A stretch of 64,000 bases of DNA from Cladochytrium replicatum (taxonomy: Eukaryota > Chytridiomycota > Chytridiomycetes > Cladochytriales > Cladochytriaceae): contig JAHLKD010000039.1 of NCBI GenBank assembly GCA_025526935.1, positions 340,167 through 404,166 on the forward strand, given 5' to 3'. A model generated the notes under the pieces. The model searched no databases. It was not told where the DNA came from and saw only the letters and a list, made by a program, of their open reading frames with translations. Positions 35,651 through 46,288 of the stretch are shown here, in pieces. How positions within the stretch are numbered: the first letter of the stretch is position 1; the number at the start of each line of letters is the position of its first letter. The translations under genes were made by a program, and so were the position numbers.

Positions 35651-36479
35651 CCTAAGATTTTCAAAATAAATCAAAAATTGATTGAACAGGATGTTGTTGA
35701 CGTGGATGGAGGATAGACAAAATAGTAATATGCTGCCCCTAATACTTACGAAGGTCGTGTGGTCGTGACACCTAACCTAAATCTCCTCTTTCTCTGACCA
35801 TAAGACTCATGGAGGCCTTTGATACAGAGTTTTACGGATTTACAGAACAGATCCACAACAATTGCACATTTCCTGTGTTCGATTATGTGAATACCAGAAA
35901 GCCATGCAAGCACATTAGGGTAATCACTGAAGCGCAACTTAGTCCAAGCATCAACGTAATATGTATGCAGCCACATTACCGACCCACTTTTCATTTCTGA
36001 TAATCCAGAGACATCTGGACTGTGTCATTGCGGGAGCAAGGGACCTGTCAGAAATGGTTAAGGAGATAGACTAACTATCAGCCTGTTTTCAGGTTATCCG
36101 AGTCGAGTTCAGGGCCATTGACAAAATTGAAGCTGATCAGATAGGCGGGTTTTCAGGAAAATTTTCTGATTGGATCCAGGGTGGGTACCGGGTCAAGATG
36201 CAAAACCCTTATCGGGTCAAGCTTGAGACCCTAGTAGAACCTGATGTCAAGAGATAAAAGGGAGCCATTGAATTTTCTGTCCACATGGACTCTTTCCAAG
36301 AAGACACAATAGAACGTTTATCTAGAACAGACTTCAAGAGCTGTATTATTCACCTTCTTATGGTTCGAGCGACACCATAACAAAAAATGGATGCCTCCTT
36401 TGTAAAACCAAAGTGAAAGGAAGCCTCCGACGCAAGCGAAAGACTTGTGGACAGCCGGTAGCTTGAAACACGGAGGCAC
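35651..36479. other. Intergenic stretch at the host/mobile-DNA boundary
   Basis: This 0.8 kb has no supported gene. Small open frames near 35746-36000 overlap on both strands and show no domain. Base composition is AT-rich. Confidence 0.4.
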
Positions 36480-36723
36480 AGTCTGCTGGTCCCCTGATTC
36501 TGATGGTTGGAAGCCATGAAGGTGTCACCATAGCTTGTCAATACGAAAGTTTTCAGCCGGGGTTGATTTGGTACCTGCAACTCGCAAACGCCTTGCTCCA
36601 AGAACAATAAATGCGTTGATGTGCCATCATGACTGGTTGCATCTATTGAGTGCTGAAGAACTGTTCAAAAATGATTCCCTAGATTCAAACAGTGATGTTA
36701 GTGAATTTTGCAAAGGTGCATAA
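36480..36723 (+). pseudogene. hAT-family transposase relic (C-terminal part)
   Basis: Two pieces of a decayed transposase. Bases 36483-36545 match the hAT piece at 45279-45343 (shared TTGGAA-GCATGAAGG-(T/C)-TCACCATAGCT) but are broken by stops. Bases 36550-36723 read FSAGVDLVPATRKRLAPRTI then ALMCHHDWL, the typical hAT C-terminal dimerisation end. The middle is missing. Confidence 0.6.
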
Positions 36724-36836
36724 TTTTGGCAAGGATTTTGATGTCGTCTTAGAATTGGAAGCAACTGATGATAACCCAATCTTTTAAATATAAATTGTTG
36801 TTTAGACTGTTCATCTGTTGAGGTACTGTCCAGGAG

Positions 36837-37240
36837 TTGAGAAAGTGTCCGTGTGGACAGAATCCTATTGCGAGTAGTATTTGTAGAGAGGTTTATTGTA
36901 CTTGATAGAGATCACTGAAGCTTGGTCAATGATTTGAGAAAGTGTCCTGGTTGACAGAATTGTATTGCTAGTAACATTGATAGAAGGTTAATTGTATTTG
37001 GTAGGAGATCACTGAAGTACTGTCAATGAGTTGAGAAAGTGTCCGGGTGGACAGAATCGTATTGCTAGTAACATTGATAGAGAGATTAGTGCTATTGGGT
37101 AGAGATAACTGTACTATCAATGAGTTGAGCAAATGTCCTGGTGGACAGAATCCTATTGCAGTAGTATTTGTAGAGAGGTTAGCTGTACCTGATAGAGATT
37201 ACTGAAGTACCGTTAAAACGTTGAGAAAGTGTTCGGGTGG
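36837..37240. repeat. Minisatellite, about 96-bp unit, four copies plus part
   Basis: Copies begin TTGAGAAAGTGTCC at 36837, 36933, 37031, 37125 and 37221 (partial). They share GTGGACAGAATC, TATTG, GTA-TATTTGTAGAGAGGTT and GATAGAGATCACTGAAG. Units differ by point changes, so the array is not new. Confidence 0.92.
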
Positions 37241-37921
37241 GAATCTGGGAGACTCAGTGTCACTGTGTCTGGGTAGACAGTTTCTTCCCTAGCTTATTTT
37301 TATTTTCAGATTGAGTAGAATACTATAGGTATAGTGTCAGGGAAGTATTGTAGCACTCATTCCTTTAACATTCTGGCTAAGACGCCGGGCCAGTATCTTC
37401 CCACGATATACATTACCAACACCATGCCTCGAACTACAAAGAAGCAAGCTTTAAAACAATCCAAACCATCATCTGAAAGAGAATCAAGTGCAGAACTGGT
37501 GACTGCACCTGAAACATCTCTGGGATCAGGTGAAGTGGAAGAAGCAGAAGTTGGCCTTGATGTCAAATCGACATATGTCAATGAGAGGACTGCTCGTTGG
37601 GCCTGGACACTGAAGATCTGATGGCACCACTTGCCCTATGGAGTACACATGGAACACCCATTTGGGATGTTCCAGGATCTTGTACACTGAAGCTGCGAAA
37701 AAAAGAGCGCAAATAACCAAAAAAGATGATTCGCATTTTAAAAAGGGTGTCGTAAACCTACCAACATTCATCCTTGTCATCATCTCACCAAGGAAATCCC
37801 CTGATTTTACAAATAGGGAGTTTTTCCTCTGAGAGGGGAACAAAGCTGGTGACACATTTCCTGGGCAGGGTGTTTGAATGTGCAGTCATGCATTTGCCAA
37901 AATGCGCTGTGCAAAGGAAAC
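37241..37921. other. Unassigned sequence left of the LTR element
   Basis: It contains one ATG-started open frame (37424-37621, MPRTTKKQALKQSKPSSERE), basic and Ser-rich like the N-terminus of a mobile-element or DNA-binding protein, but it stops after 65 codons with no recognisable domain. It may belong to a decayed element into which the LTR element inserted. Confidence 0.3.
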
Positions 37922-38398
37922 TGTTAAAAACTAGCATATCAGACTGTTTGCTATATGGGTTATCCTTTGGGTTGTCTTTTTTCTCTTTGACCTGAGAGTT
38001 TTTTTGTCAATCCCTCTTCATTCTTATTTATGGACTTGTATTTCATGTATTTATATCCATGTTTGGCAGGTCCTGTGTGGAGTGATCTTGGCATTTAGTG
38101 GGGAATGTGGTGTGGCTTGGTCCTTTGAGTTGATGTGACCAATGTCTTTGACCACAGGTATGCCCACACGCACTGTTCACTTGAATATAGGAGTTGATGT
38201 GACCAATGTCTTTGACCACAGCATTCCCTGGTTGCCTGACCAGCTTGGGTGTAGTGTACAGCCTGTCGGAGTATTAGGCATATACACACCTGGGAGAACA
38301 GGTACTGGGCCAAGAGACGGAACCTGGAGCTGTTGTGCTAGCTACAGTACAGCTAAAGACGCCCTACCGCTGCCAGGAGAAGCCCTTGGTTTTTAACA
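37922..38398 (+). repeat. Left LTR of the non-autonomous element
   Basis: 477 bp, TG...CA. It contains a 31-bp internal direct repeat (starting GAGTTGATGTGACCAATGTC) near 38127-38158 and 38191-38221, also present in the right LTR. Confidence 0.93.
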
Positions 38399-39806
38399 GG
38401 TGGTGGTTTCATCCAGGAACTATTACCTTCTTGTCTCAGTCGGTGTGGACCGACACATGGAACTACAGATACGGAGGATTCTCAGGATCGATTCTCACCT
38501 CCTACGCGAACGGGTTTTGCTCCTTATGTATCTCGAGCATCCCTGGTGGTTTCAACCTTCTTTTTGCTCTGGGGACTCTGGCACACTTTTTTGAGAGGAA
38601 TTCCGACAGACCATCGCTTTCCTCGCTTTCTGATGTTGCTATCTTTGCTCCTGAGCCTTTTGACCAACTTCACTACCTTTGGTCTGCTCCAGAGGTCTTC
38701 GATTTTTGATTTCGCCAATTCTTGTCTGATCGTCGCGAACAGTACCTCAGAAGAACCGTCTCATCAAGCCAGATTGATTGGTGCCCAGCTCGCGTCATTT
38801 GGCGGAGGATTCATGGAGCTACAGCATTTCGAAGCTTTCAGCTTTGATCCGTCAGTTCTCGCTGGACCACGGCAAGTGCCTATCAAAACCATCGCCTACG
38901 CATTGCGAATCGATTCGTGTATTGCTCGCTTGGTTTCGTTGGCTGCCTGCAGAGTTATGGTGACATGTCTGTATGCATGCATCATGAACTTTTTTTCCTT
39001 CAACAACTCCATTGTTTCTTGAGATGGCACCTCCATTGCCATTGCCTGTGGATGCATCGCGCGCAACGCGGATACATGAAGTTTGCTGGACTTTTCTGGC
39101 CTTGGAGATTGGGGTCTACTTCACGTTGACGAGTTTCCACCAAATTCGGGCATGTGGCGCAGCACGTGACGCGTTTTGTTTCCCACGGTTGTCTTCACAT
39201 AGACATCACCTTGGTTTCTGGACACAGCATACCATGAAGAGGTTTCCTTTCGATCTGTTACAGACCAACATGTGTCAACGGCTTTTGAAGAAACCACCTG
39301 CGCCAGTTGAATCTGGATTTTTTGTGTTATATACCCCTATCGTAGCTGGTGTTGCTAGTGCACAAGCTTCCACTCTTTTGTCTTTGGGTTTTGTCATGGA
39401 GGATCCCTGATTTTTGCATTCATCAGCTTGCACTCTCAGTTCCTTGACACTTACCATTAGAACGTTGCTAGTTAGTCTCGTTCACCGCTTCTGCACTTGC
39501 ATTGTTGTTTAGCTTTGCACCGGCGCTTTTGCTTGCGATTCCACCACACTGGGGTTTCGTATGTTATGGGCCCATTGTGGTCTACCTTGATCTTTGATCT
39601 AGAATGCCTGAAATGGTACGAGCAGAGTACTCTATCCCTTTGGTCCTTTCTAAATTTCGAAGTCAGTCATATTGGATTGGGGGTTGTGTAAGTTTAGTTG
39701 TGAACTCCACACACATTCCTTCTGTTTCTCTATCGTATGTTTTCTTTTTTGTCTTTTTTGACGAGCGATACACGGTGACCCAGTGTATCGTCTTCGAGGC
39801 GGCATC
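38399..39806. other. Internal region of the LTR element, unidentified
   Basis: 1.4 kb with no retroviral-type domain. Open frames exist on both strands (38546-39022 plus, hydrophobic; 39275-39457 minus, KNPDSTGAGGFF) but none is recognised. By analogy with the CEP19-like piece it may be captured host DNA. Confidence 0.4.
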
Positions 39807-39875
39807 TGTTAAAAACTAGCATATCAGACTGTTTGCTATATGGGTTATCCTTTGGGTTGTCTTTTTTCTCTTTGA
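39807..39875 (+). repeat. Extra 69-bp copy of the LTR 5' end inside the element
   Basis: Identical to the first 69 bases of the flanking LTRs (TGTTAAAAACTAGCATATCA...CTCTTTGA), then diverges. It borders the CEP19-like fragment. Confidence 0.95.
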
Positions 39876-40239
39876 TCTTAATGAGGGGAACACTCAGAAC
39901 AGGATAGTCCAGTTTAGGAGTGGGAGTTGGATCTGGTGCTGTTGTGCCCGATGCGTTCGCATTCGCCCGAGCGAGATCTACAAACCTTTTCAACTGGGTC
40001 TCTGAAATGGGTCTCAGCCATCTCTCGTGCCTCTTCAAAAGATCTTCAATGATGGTCGATGAAGGAGGAATTGGCTTTGACGTGCTAAAAACGTTCTTGA
40101 GAGTTCTAATTGGCATTTTTCGTCTTCTGGCTCTCCCTGATCCGATGTCCCTGTACTCCAGAATCAGTGCTGGTGGTTTGTATGCTACCCCCAGGCGCAC
40201 CGGTGTGATCCCCGTCCCCGATGCCCCCAATTCCCCCAT
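39876..40239 (-). pseudogene. CEP19-like gene fragment carried antisense in the LTR element
   Basis: The minus-strand open frame from ATG 40239 reads about 120 codons. YKPPALILEYRD then RRRKMPIRTLKN matches the conserved CEP19 start (PPAIILIYE...KIRQRIMPVRNF), and LLKRHERWLRPISETQLKRF matches the next helix region. CEP19 is a centriole/ciliary-base protein. The frame continues without a stop into the 69-bp LTR piece and ends at 39730. It lies inside a retroelement with no promoter of its own, so it is called a captured fragment; an expressed chimera cannot be excluded. Confidence 0.55.
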
Positions 40240-40253
40240 CGTATTTCGACCTC

Positions 40254-40730
40254 TGTTAAAAACTAGCATATCAGACTGTTTGCTATATGGGTTATCCTTT
40301 GGGTTGTCTTTTTTCTCTTTGACCTGAGAGTTTTTTTGTCAATCCCTCTTCATTCTTATTTATGGACTTGTATTTCATGTATTTATATCCATGTTTGGCA
40401 GGTCCTGTGTGGAGTGATCTTGGCATTTAGTGGGGAATGTGGTGTGGCTTGGTCCTTTGAGTTGATGTGACCAATGTCTTTGACCACAGGTATGCCCACA
40501 CGCACTGTTCACTTGAATATAGGAGTTGATGTGACCAATGTCTTTGACCACAGCATTCCCTGGTTGCCTGACCAGCTTGGGTGTAGTGTACAGCCTGTCG
40601 GAGTATTAGGCATATACACACCTGGGAGAACAGGTACTGGGCCAAGAGACGGAACCTGGAGCTGTTGTGCTAGCTACAGTACAGCTAAAGACGCCCTACC
40701 GCTGCCAGGAGAAGCCCTTGGTTTTTAACA
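40254..40730 (+). repeat. Right LTR of the non-autonomous element
   Basis: 477 bp, matching 37922-38398 along its whole length by eye, followed by the GAAAC target duplication. Confidence 0.93.
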
Positions 40731-40854
40731 GAAACCTCAGGACTCTGAAGCCATGTAGTGGTGGAAGTATACCAATCTGTACTGCTAGCAAGTTGCACTC
40801 TCTCTTGAGGAAAGCTGCAAAGGCTGGACTGCTGCACATCCAATGGGAATGAGC

Positions 40855-41444
40855 TGTTGAACAAAGCTGTGGTCTGGATCCTCAGTTTGTGTGTGTCGAT
40901 TCAAGGGTTAATGATAATAAGAGATGAATAAAGAAGATTGCGAGTCACAAGTGCTAGTGCAAGAGAATGCTCCTTGTGTGTATTGCCACAGGCTCCTTAA
41001 ATAAGTGTACTGTCGTTTTGGCTTTTCGGAAGATATGGATTGCAGCGATAAGGTTTGACTCTTCTTCTCACAGGCATAGCGAAGCATAATCATGCTAAGC
41101 TGTGTGTGAGATCTAGCTCTCCTCAACAGGATTGTTGTCGCACATGATTCCCACAAACGCGTTAATCATATGTAAACCTTTGCTGTGATCTGATCCGGGC
41201 TTCACTTCTACAAGTGGATGATAGAAAAGTAATGACAGTTTACTATACCTATGGCCGGAACAAATATAACCCATGAAGAAATAACCGGGGGTGTCCAAAC
41301 TCGTAATAGATCATCATCTATATGCTTTAGTTCAATAGTTAGAAATGTTGCTCGGTGAAGAGTGACATTTCTGTATATCAGGCATTTGTGTTTTGTACTA
41401 TCAATGACTGGATTGGCCAAGTCCATCAATCGAAATACTTAGCA
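40855..41444 (-). repeat. LTR of copia family 1 (3' LTR of minus-strand element)
   Basis: About 590 bp. On plus it runs TGTTGAACAAAG...CGAAATACTTAGCA. A pyrimidine run ACACCCCCTC at its right edge is the polypurine tract of the minus-oriented element at 41638-44621. Related copies are at 44622, 56869 and 60096. Confidence 0.88.
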
Positions 41445-41637
41445 CACCCCCTCAGTCATTAGATAGGTACAACCGAGAGTATCACTCAACCGATCATATC
41501 TTTCTGTAAATGCTGAAGTTGATATTCCATTGAAATAGAGGTGAGTTGTATGGACATCGCCAGTCAGTCGTTCAAGATAGTATATTAAGTGAAGACTGAC
41601 TGACTAGCCCCAACGAGCCCCTGTGTTTAAGGTACAA

Positions 41638-44621
41638 TTAACTTCCAAGAGGTTTAGTTAAGATGTCCGCGATCATATCAGAAGTATCCATATGGTGTAA
41701 CTCCTGATGTTTCTGTTCAACTTGGAGATTCACAAATCTCTCGCGAACGTCCATGTGTTTAGTCCGTTTGTTGTTGAACAGATTGTTTGCGATAGACTCG
41801 GTGGATTGATTGTCTTGCCATAAACGGAGCGGATTGAACGACGTAATTCCGATACCCGTCATAAGATTTTTCATCCACTTCATCTCACGCGATAGTTCGT
41901 TCAGCGCATACAGTTCGGCTTCCGACGACGAGGCTGCAATAGTCTGTTGTCGAATCGACTGCCAACTGATTGCCGCATTAGCGAACATTACCACGTAACC
42001 GGTTCGTGAGTATCTATCTGCATCGCCCACCCAGTCTGCATCGGCATAACCTTGTGGGTTGTTAGCCGAATCAAACATGTAGAGACCGTCGGGTCTTAGC
42101 ATCGGAGACATGATACCAGTCTGTGTATAGTGTAAACCGTAATCCCAAGTACCGAGTAAATATCGTTGTAATCGATAGAGAGCCTTTGATTCTGACTGTC
42201 GAGGATCAATCTGATGTTGTGCCAAAATATTGACTGCGTATGAAATATCCGGTCGTGTCTTAGTCGCCACGTACGATATCTTCATTAACATTGATCGAAA
42301 TTGTGTTGCCTCGGCATCGGACAGTGTTGGTGTGGTCTCATCAAAGATATATGATTTTGACATCGGTGTTTTGGTCGGTTTGATGTTGGTACCCCATAAA
42401 TTCGCTTCTTCGAGAATCTTCTTTACGTACAATGCATTGCTAAGGAAATATCCTTCCGTTGTCTGCAATAACTCCATTTTCAGAATCCATTTCGCCTTCG
42501 AAGTACTGCTACTGTGGACGAAGTTTCCAAATCGGTCTGAAACCGATGATATGCGTTTGGATCTGTGGAAAAATGTAGTATATCATCGACATGAACGGTA
42601 GTGTGTTTGCGGGTATTATTTGTTGGATTGTATCGCCAGAAATGACAGATGTCTGCAATATTCCTCACGAAACCAACACTGAGATATTGTTTCCAAAGAG
42701 TTTTGTACCATTCTCGAGCTGCCTGGTGTAGACCGTACAGACTTTTGATAAGTCTGCAGACGATGGGTCAATTCCGGAAATCTACTCGTCTGAAACCATG
42801 AGGGAGTTCGACGTAGTTCTCTTCTTCCAGTATCGCATTGAGATATGCACCCTTGATATCAAACTGGAATATTATCATGCCGACTAATGCTGCTAATGCA
42901 ATCAGAAAACGGATCGTGGACGTTTTTGTAACTGGAGAATAGGTTTCATCGAAATCCAATCCTTCAATCTGTGAAAATCCTCGTACGACCCAACGTGCTT
43001 TGAATCGAGTAACATTGCCATGTTCGTCAAGCTTATATGTGAAAACCCATTTGCCCGATAATAAATTCCGTCCATCAGGTAAAAACGTTTCGGCCCAAGT
43101 ATTGTTGCCGACTAGTTGTGTGACTTCCTCCTTCATCGCCGCTAACCAGAATGGAGCCTCATCGGATCGTGATAAAGCCTCACGAAGAGTCTTTGGTGCA
43201 GTCCGTAAATTTCCATTCGCAATTGGTTGTGTTGGATATGAGGAATCGGCCTTCAGGGTCCAATCGATATTAGGAACGGATCGGGTAAACAAGGAATTTT
43301 GTTTCTTTTGGCGTTCGACAAATTTGCACTTGCTTGACGTTTTCGTTTTCTTGCTGCATACGCTTCGTCGACATCTTCTCCAATGAATTGAAGATCACTT
43401 TCGAGTTGTGCATCATATTCCTCTACAGGAGATACGGAAGACAAATTCGGAGATTTTTCAGTAATGGATTGTGGAGTCGATAAATCAGCATTTGGATCGT
43501 AATCAGCATCGTCTGGGTCATCATCGTCTAGTCCATGTAAATGTTCAACAACATGCATGTCACCGGCTTCTTCTAAGCGGTAATATATGGGGTCGTCGTT
43601 CGTATCCTCATCGATTTCTTCGTCTGCAACGGTAGAAATCGGGAAATTGTCTGAGACAAACTCAACAGTCGTCTCTTGCACCCCCTGATCCCCGGTTGGT
43701 ATTTGATCAACATTGAAATATGTCCCGGCCTTCAGTGGATATTGTACCGTAAGATCGTCGAGTAACTGTCGGGTAGGATTATAACCAACAAAAACTCCCT
43801 CGTGGAACGTAACATGGAAGTATTCGCCTATTGTGTTTGTCCGAAAATTGAGTGCTATGACGATCTTCAGGTCTTCACCCTTGTATCCGAGAAACAGACC
43901 TAGTTCAGACTTGTCTCGGATTCTGCGCGCCAACCTTTGTTCGTGTGAGATCCACAAACTAACGAGTGTTCCAAAGGCGTGGATAGTTGCCAAATCTATC
44001 CGCTTGTCAAGGTAAGCACAGTACGGAATCGCATTCACAGCTGAATGGAAAGTAGCGTTCTTGACGACCGCAGCGTATAGGATGGAGAGTTGCACGAATT
44101 GAAGTGTTCGTGGTAGTCCAGCTTGTAGCAGCATCGCGTCCGACATATACTTGATCGATTGTATATTCCGCTCTGATAGACCATCGAGTTCCTTTACTGA
44201 CGGAGGAGCTGGGTGGATGTGGATGCGAGGAATCTTGGTATTGCACCATTGGATCAACCGTTTCGTAATCAATTCTCCTGAATCGGAACGTAGTTCAGCA
44301 ACGTGTAATGGGTGATTGCGATTTTCCACATCAGCGATATGTCGAATCATACTATCCACCGCATCACTCTTTCGATTCAGGAAGTAGATTGTGATGAAAC
44401 GAGGTTGTTCGTCGACAATGATCTGCCAATATCTCTTCTTCTGTCCGTCGTAGATTAAACGTACGACATCGGAAAACAGACGGAAAAGTTTCCTCGGAGC
44501 TCGACTTATTGTAGAATAAATCGGCTTCTGCTTCAGCTTCGTGCGACTACAGACCAAACAATTCTGCATAATTGATTTGTTGACAAGATTGAATGCATCC
44601 GGTTCAACCTTGGGCATTTTG
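41638..44621 (-). pseudogene. Copia family 1 pol, broken (integrase to RNase H)
   Basis: Minus-strand remains run from mid-integrase (SIMQNCLVCSRTKLKQKP, from about 44617) through reverse transcriptase (KARWVVRGFSQIEGLDFDET, FDIKGAYLNA) to RNase H (YADADWVGDADRYSRTGYVV, DMIADILTKPLG). Compared with the copy at 60822-64000 it has frameshifts near 42500 and 43290, a stop near 42766 and a terminal stop at 41638. The gag, protease and N-terminal integrase parts are deleted: the frame runs straight into the LTR at 44622. Not functional. Confidence 0.85.
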
Positions 44622-45220
44622 TGTTGAACAAAGCTGTGGTCTGGATCCTCAGGTTGTGTGTGTTGCTAATTCACGGGTTAATGTTTCTAAGAGATGAATA
44701 AAGAAGATTGCGAGTCACAAGTACTAGCGCAAGAGAATGCTCCTTGTGTGTATCGCCACAGGCTCCTTAAATAAGTGTACTGTCGTTTTGGCTTTTCCTT
44801 CCGGAAGATCTGGATCGAAGCGATAAGGTTTGACTCTTCTTCTCACAGGCGTAGCGAAGCATAATCATGCTAAGCTGTGCGTGAGATCTAGCTCTCCTCA
44901 ACAGGATTGTTCTCACACATGATTCCCACGAACGCGTTAATCATATGCAAACCTTTGCTGTGATCTGATCCGGGCTTCACTTCTACAAGTGGATGATAGA
45001 AAAGTAATGACAGTTTACTATACCTATGGCCGCAATAAATATAACCCATGAAGAAATAACCGGAGGTATCCAAACTCGTAATAGATCATCATCTATATGC
45101 TTTAGTTCAATAGTTAGAAATGTTGCTCAGTGAAGAGTGACATTTCTGTATATCGGGCGTTTGTGTTTTTGTACTATCAATGACTGGATTGGCCAAGTCC
45201 ATCAATCGAAATACTTAACA
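44622..45220 (-). repeat. LTR of copia family 1 (second copy)
   Basis: About 599 bp, TGTTGAACAAAG...CGAAATACTTAACA. Its left edge joins integrase coding sequence directly, and its right edge joins a hAT fragment; no target duplication matches the LTR at 40855. Confidence 0.88.
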
Positions 45221-45551
45221 TTCTTTTCTTGGAATTCCTGCCCACTCCATCACGAAAGAATGGGAGCCACAGGACTTGCTGCTGCAGATGATTCCGATCG
45301 TTGGAAAGCATGAAGGCATCACCATAGCTAATCAGCTTGTCAAGTGTCTGGATGAATTTGGCATGCTATCGGGAGAATGCTTATTGTGCATTACAACCGA
45401 CAACAGTTCAAACAACTTCACCATGAGTACTAAGCTGGAGACTCTGTTGGAAGATAGGGATATTGCGTGGTCTGCAGAAACTCAACACATTGTTGATGCA
45501 TGCAAATATATGGAACTAGCTACTCCAGTCTTCATCCGCTACCGACACTGA
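45221..45551 (+). pseudogene. hAT-family transposase fragment
   Basis: The open frame 45276-45551 reads IVGKHEGITIANQLVKCLDE then CITTDNSSNNFTM, the hAT catalytic-core pattern (TGENIA...I.TDNASNN.TM) with the aspartate of TDN present. The start and the C-terminal half are absent. A related piece is at 36483-36545, and an inverted copy of its end at about 59030-59083. Confidence 0.7.
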
Positions 45552-45597
45552 GGGGAAATAGCCTTAACAGAGACGTCTGGGACAAGTTCATGCGTAA

Positions 45598-46160
45598 TCA
45601 TACATTACATGAAAGAACTGGCATTTCTAACTATTGGTCATGAAGACATCCTCCTTTACTCATTGGAATCTAGTAGAGTTCTGCGAGTGATCACGCGTTT
45701 GAGAAAGAATGTGATGCTTATCAGTTTGCTGCCGTGAGTTATATCATACTCGAGTACATCTCGTATGATATTAATGCAAGGTACTACATACTTATTTCTC
45801 AGAGTACATCTCGTATGATATTAATGCAAGGTACTACATACTTGTTTCTCATAGAGAACATGTCATTGTAGACAAGATTATAGCTAATCTTCATGTTCTG
45901 CTCACAATGGTTATTGTGAACAATCACTTGGATCTATATCTCTCTATTCGAGAGAATAATGTTTATATTAGATATTTCCATATATCTATAGCCACAGGTT
46001 AATTACAAAAGCCGAAACGACAGTATATTTGAATTGTTTGCACAATTCAAAGAGCCTGTGGCGATATGAGATTTCGGGTGGCTGTGGCGCAAGAGCGTGA
46101 TTGGAGAAACACGAAACTCTGCACATACACAGATCAACCTGAGGACTATCTCTAGCGCAA
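45598..46160 (+). repeat. Diverged LTR-like sequence upstream of gag remnant
   Basis: In inverse orientation it shares landmarks with the family 1 LTRs (GCCACAGGCTC, ACTGTCGTTT-GGCTTTT, ATAGTTAGAAATG), and it sits before a plus-strand gag, so it may be the 5' LTR of a related subfamily. It contains a roughly 50-bp tandem duplication (45752-45850). Boundaries are uncertain. Confidence 0.4.
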
Positions 46161-46288
46161 GTCCCAGATCAGCAGCACTAAAACTGATCAAATCACATCG
46201 CCCTCAAACCAAACTTGGACACAATAGTATTGCTACAAGGCGCTTCCCCCGATCAACACCAGATCTCCAACGCTTACAGTATGCCTAA

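Larger units (their letters stand above)
37922..40730 (+). mobile_element. Non-autonomous LTR retroelement with captured sequence
   Basis: Two 477-bp LTRs, identical as far as read, flank 1855 bases. Ends are TGTTAAAAAC...GTTTTTAACA (perfect 10-bp inverted ends, TG...CA). The 5-bp target duplication GAAAC is at 37917-37921 and 40731-40735. A TGG that could begin a primer-binding site follows the left LTR by two bases (38401). No gag, protease, integrase or reverse transcriptase is encoded, so it must have moved using another element's enzymes. Orientation rests on the putative primer site only; no clear polypurine tract is seen. Identical LTRs imply recent insertion. Confidence 0.88.

Noticed and set aside
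41810-41998. Recurrent plus-strand frame MSCHKRSGLNDVIPIPVIRF (also near 57832 and 61060)
   Set aside because: It is the antisense of the conserved RNase H region of the copia copies; its recurrence reflects the repeats, not a gene.
45752-45850. Short direct repeats considered as a CRISPR-like array
   Set aside because: There are only two copies with no spacers; it is a simple tandem duplication in an LTR-like sequence, in a eukaryotic genome.
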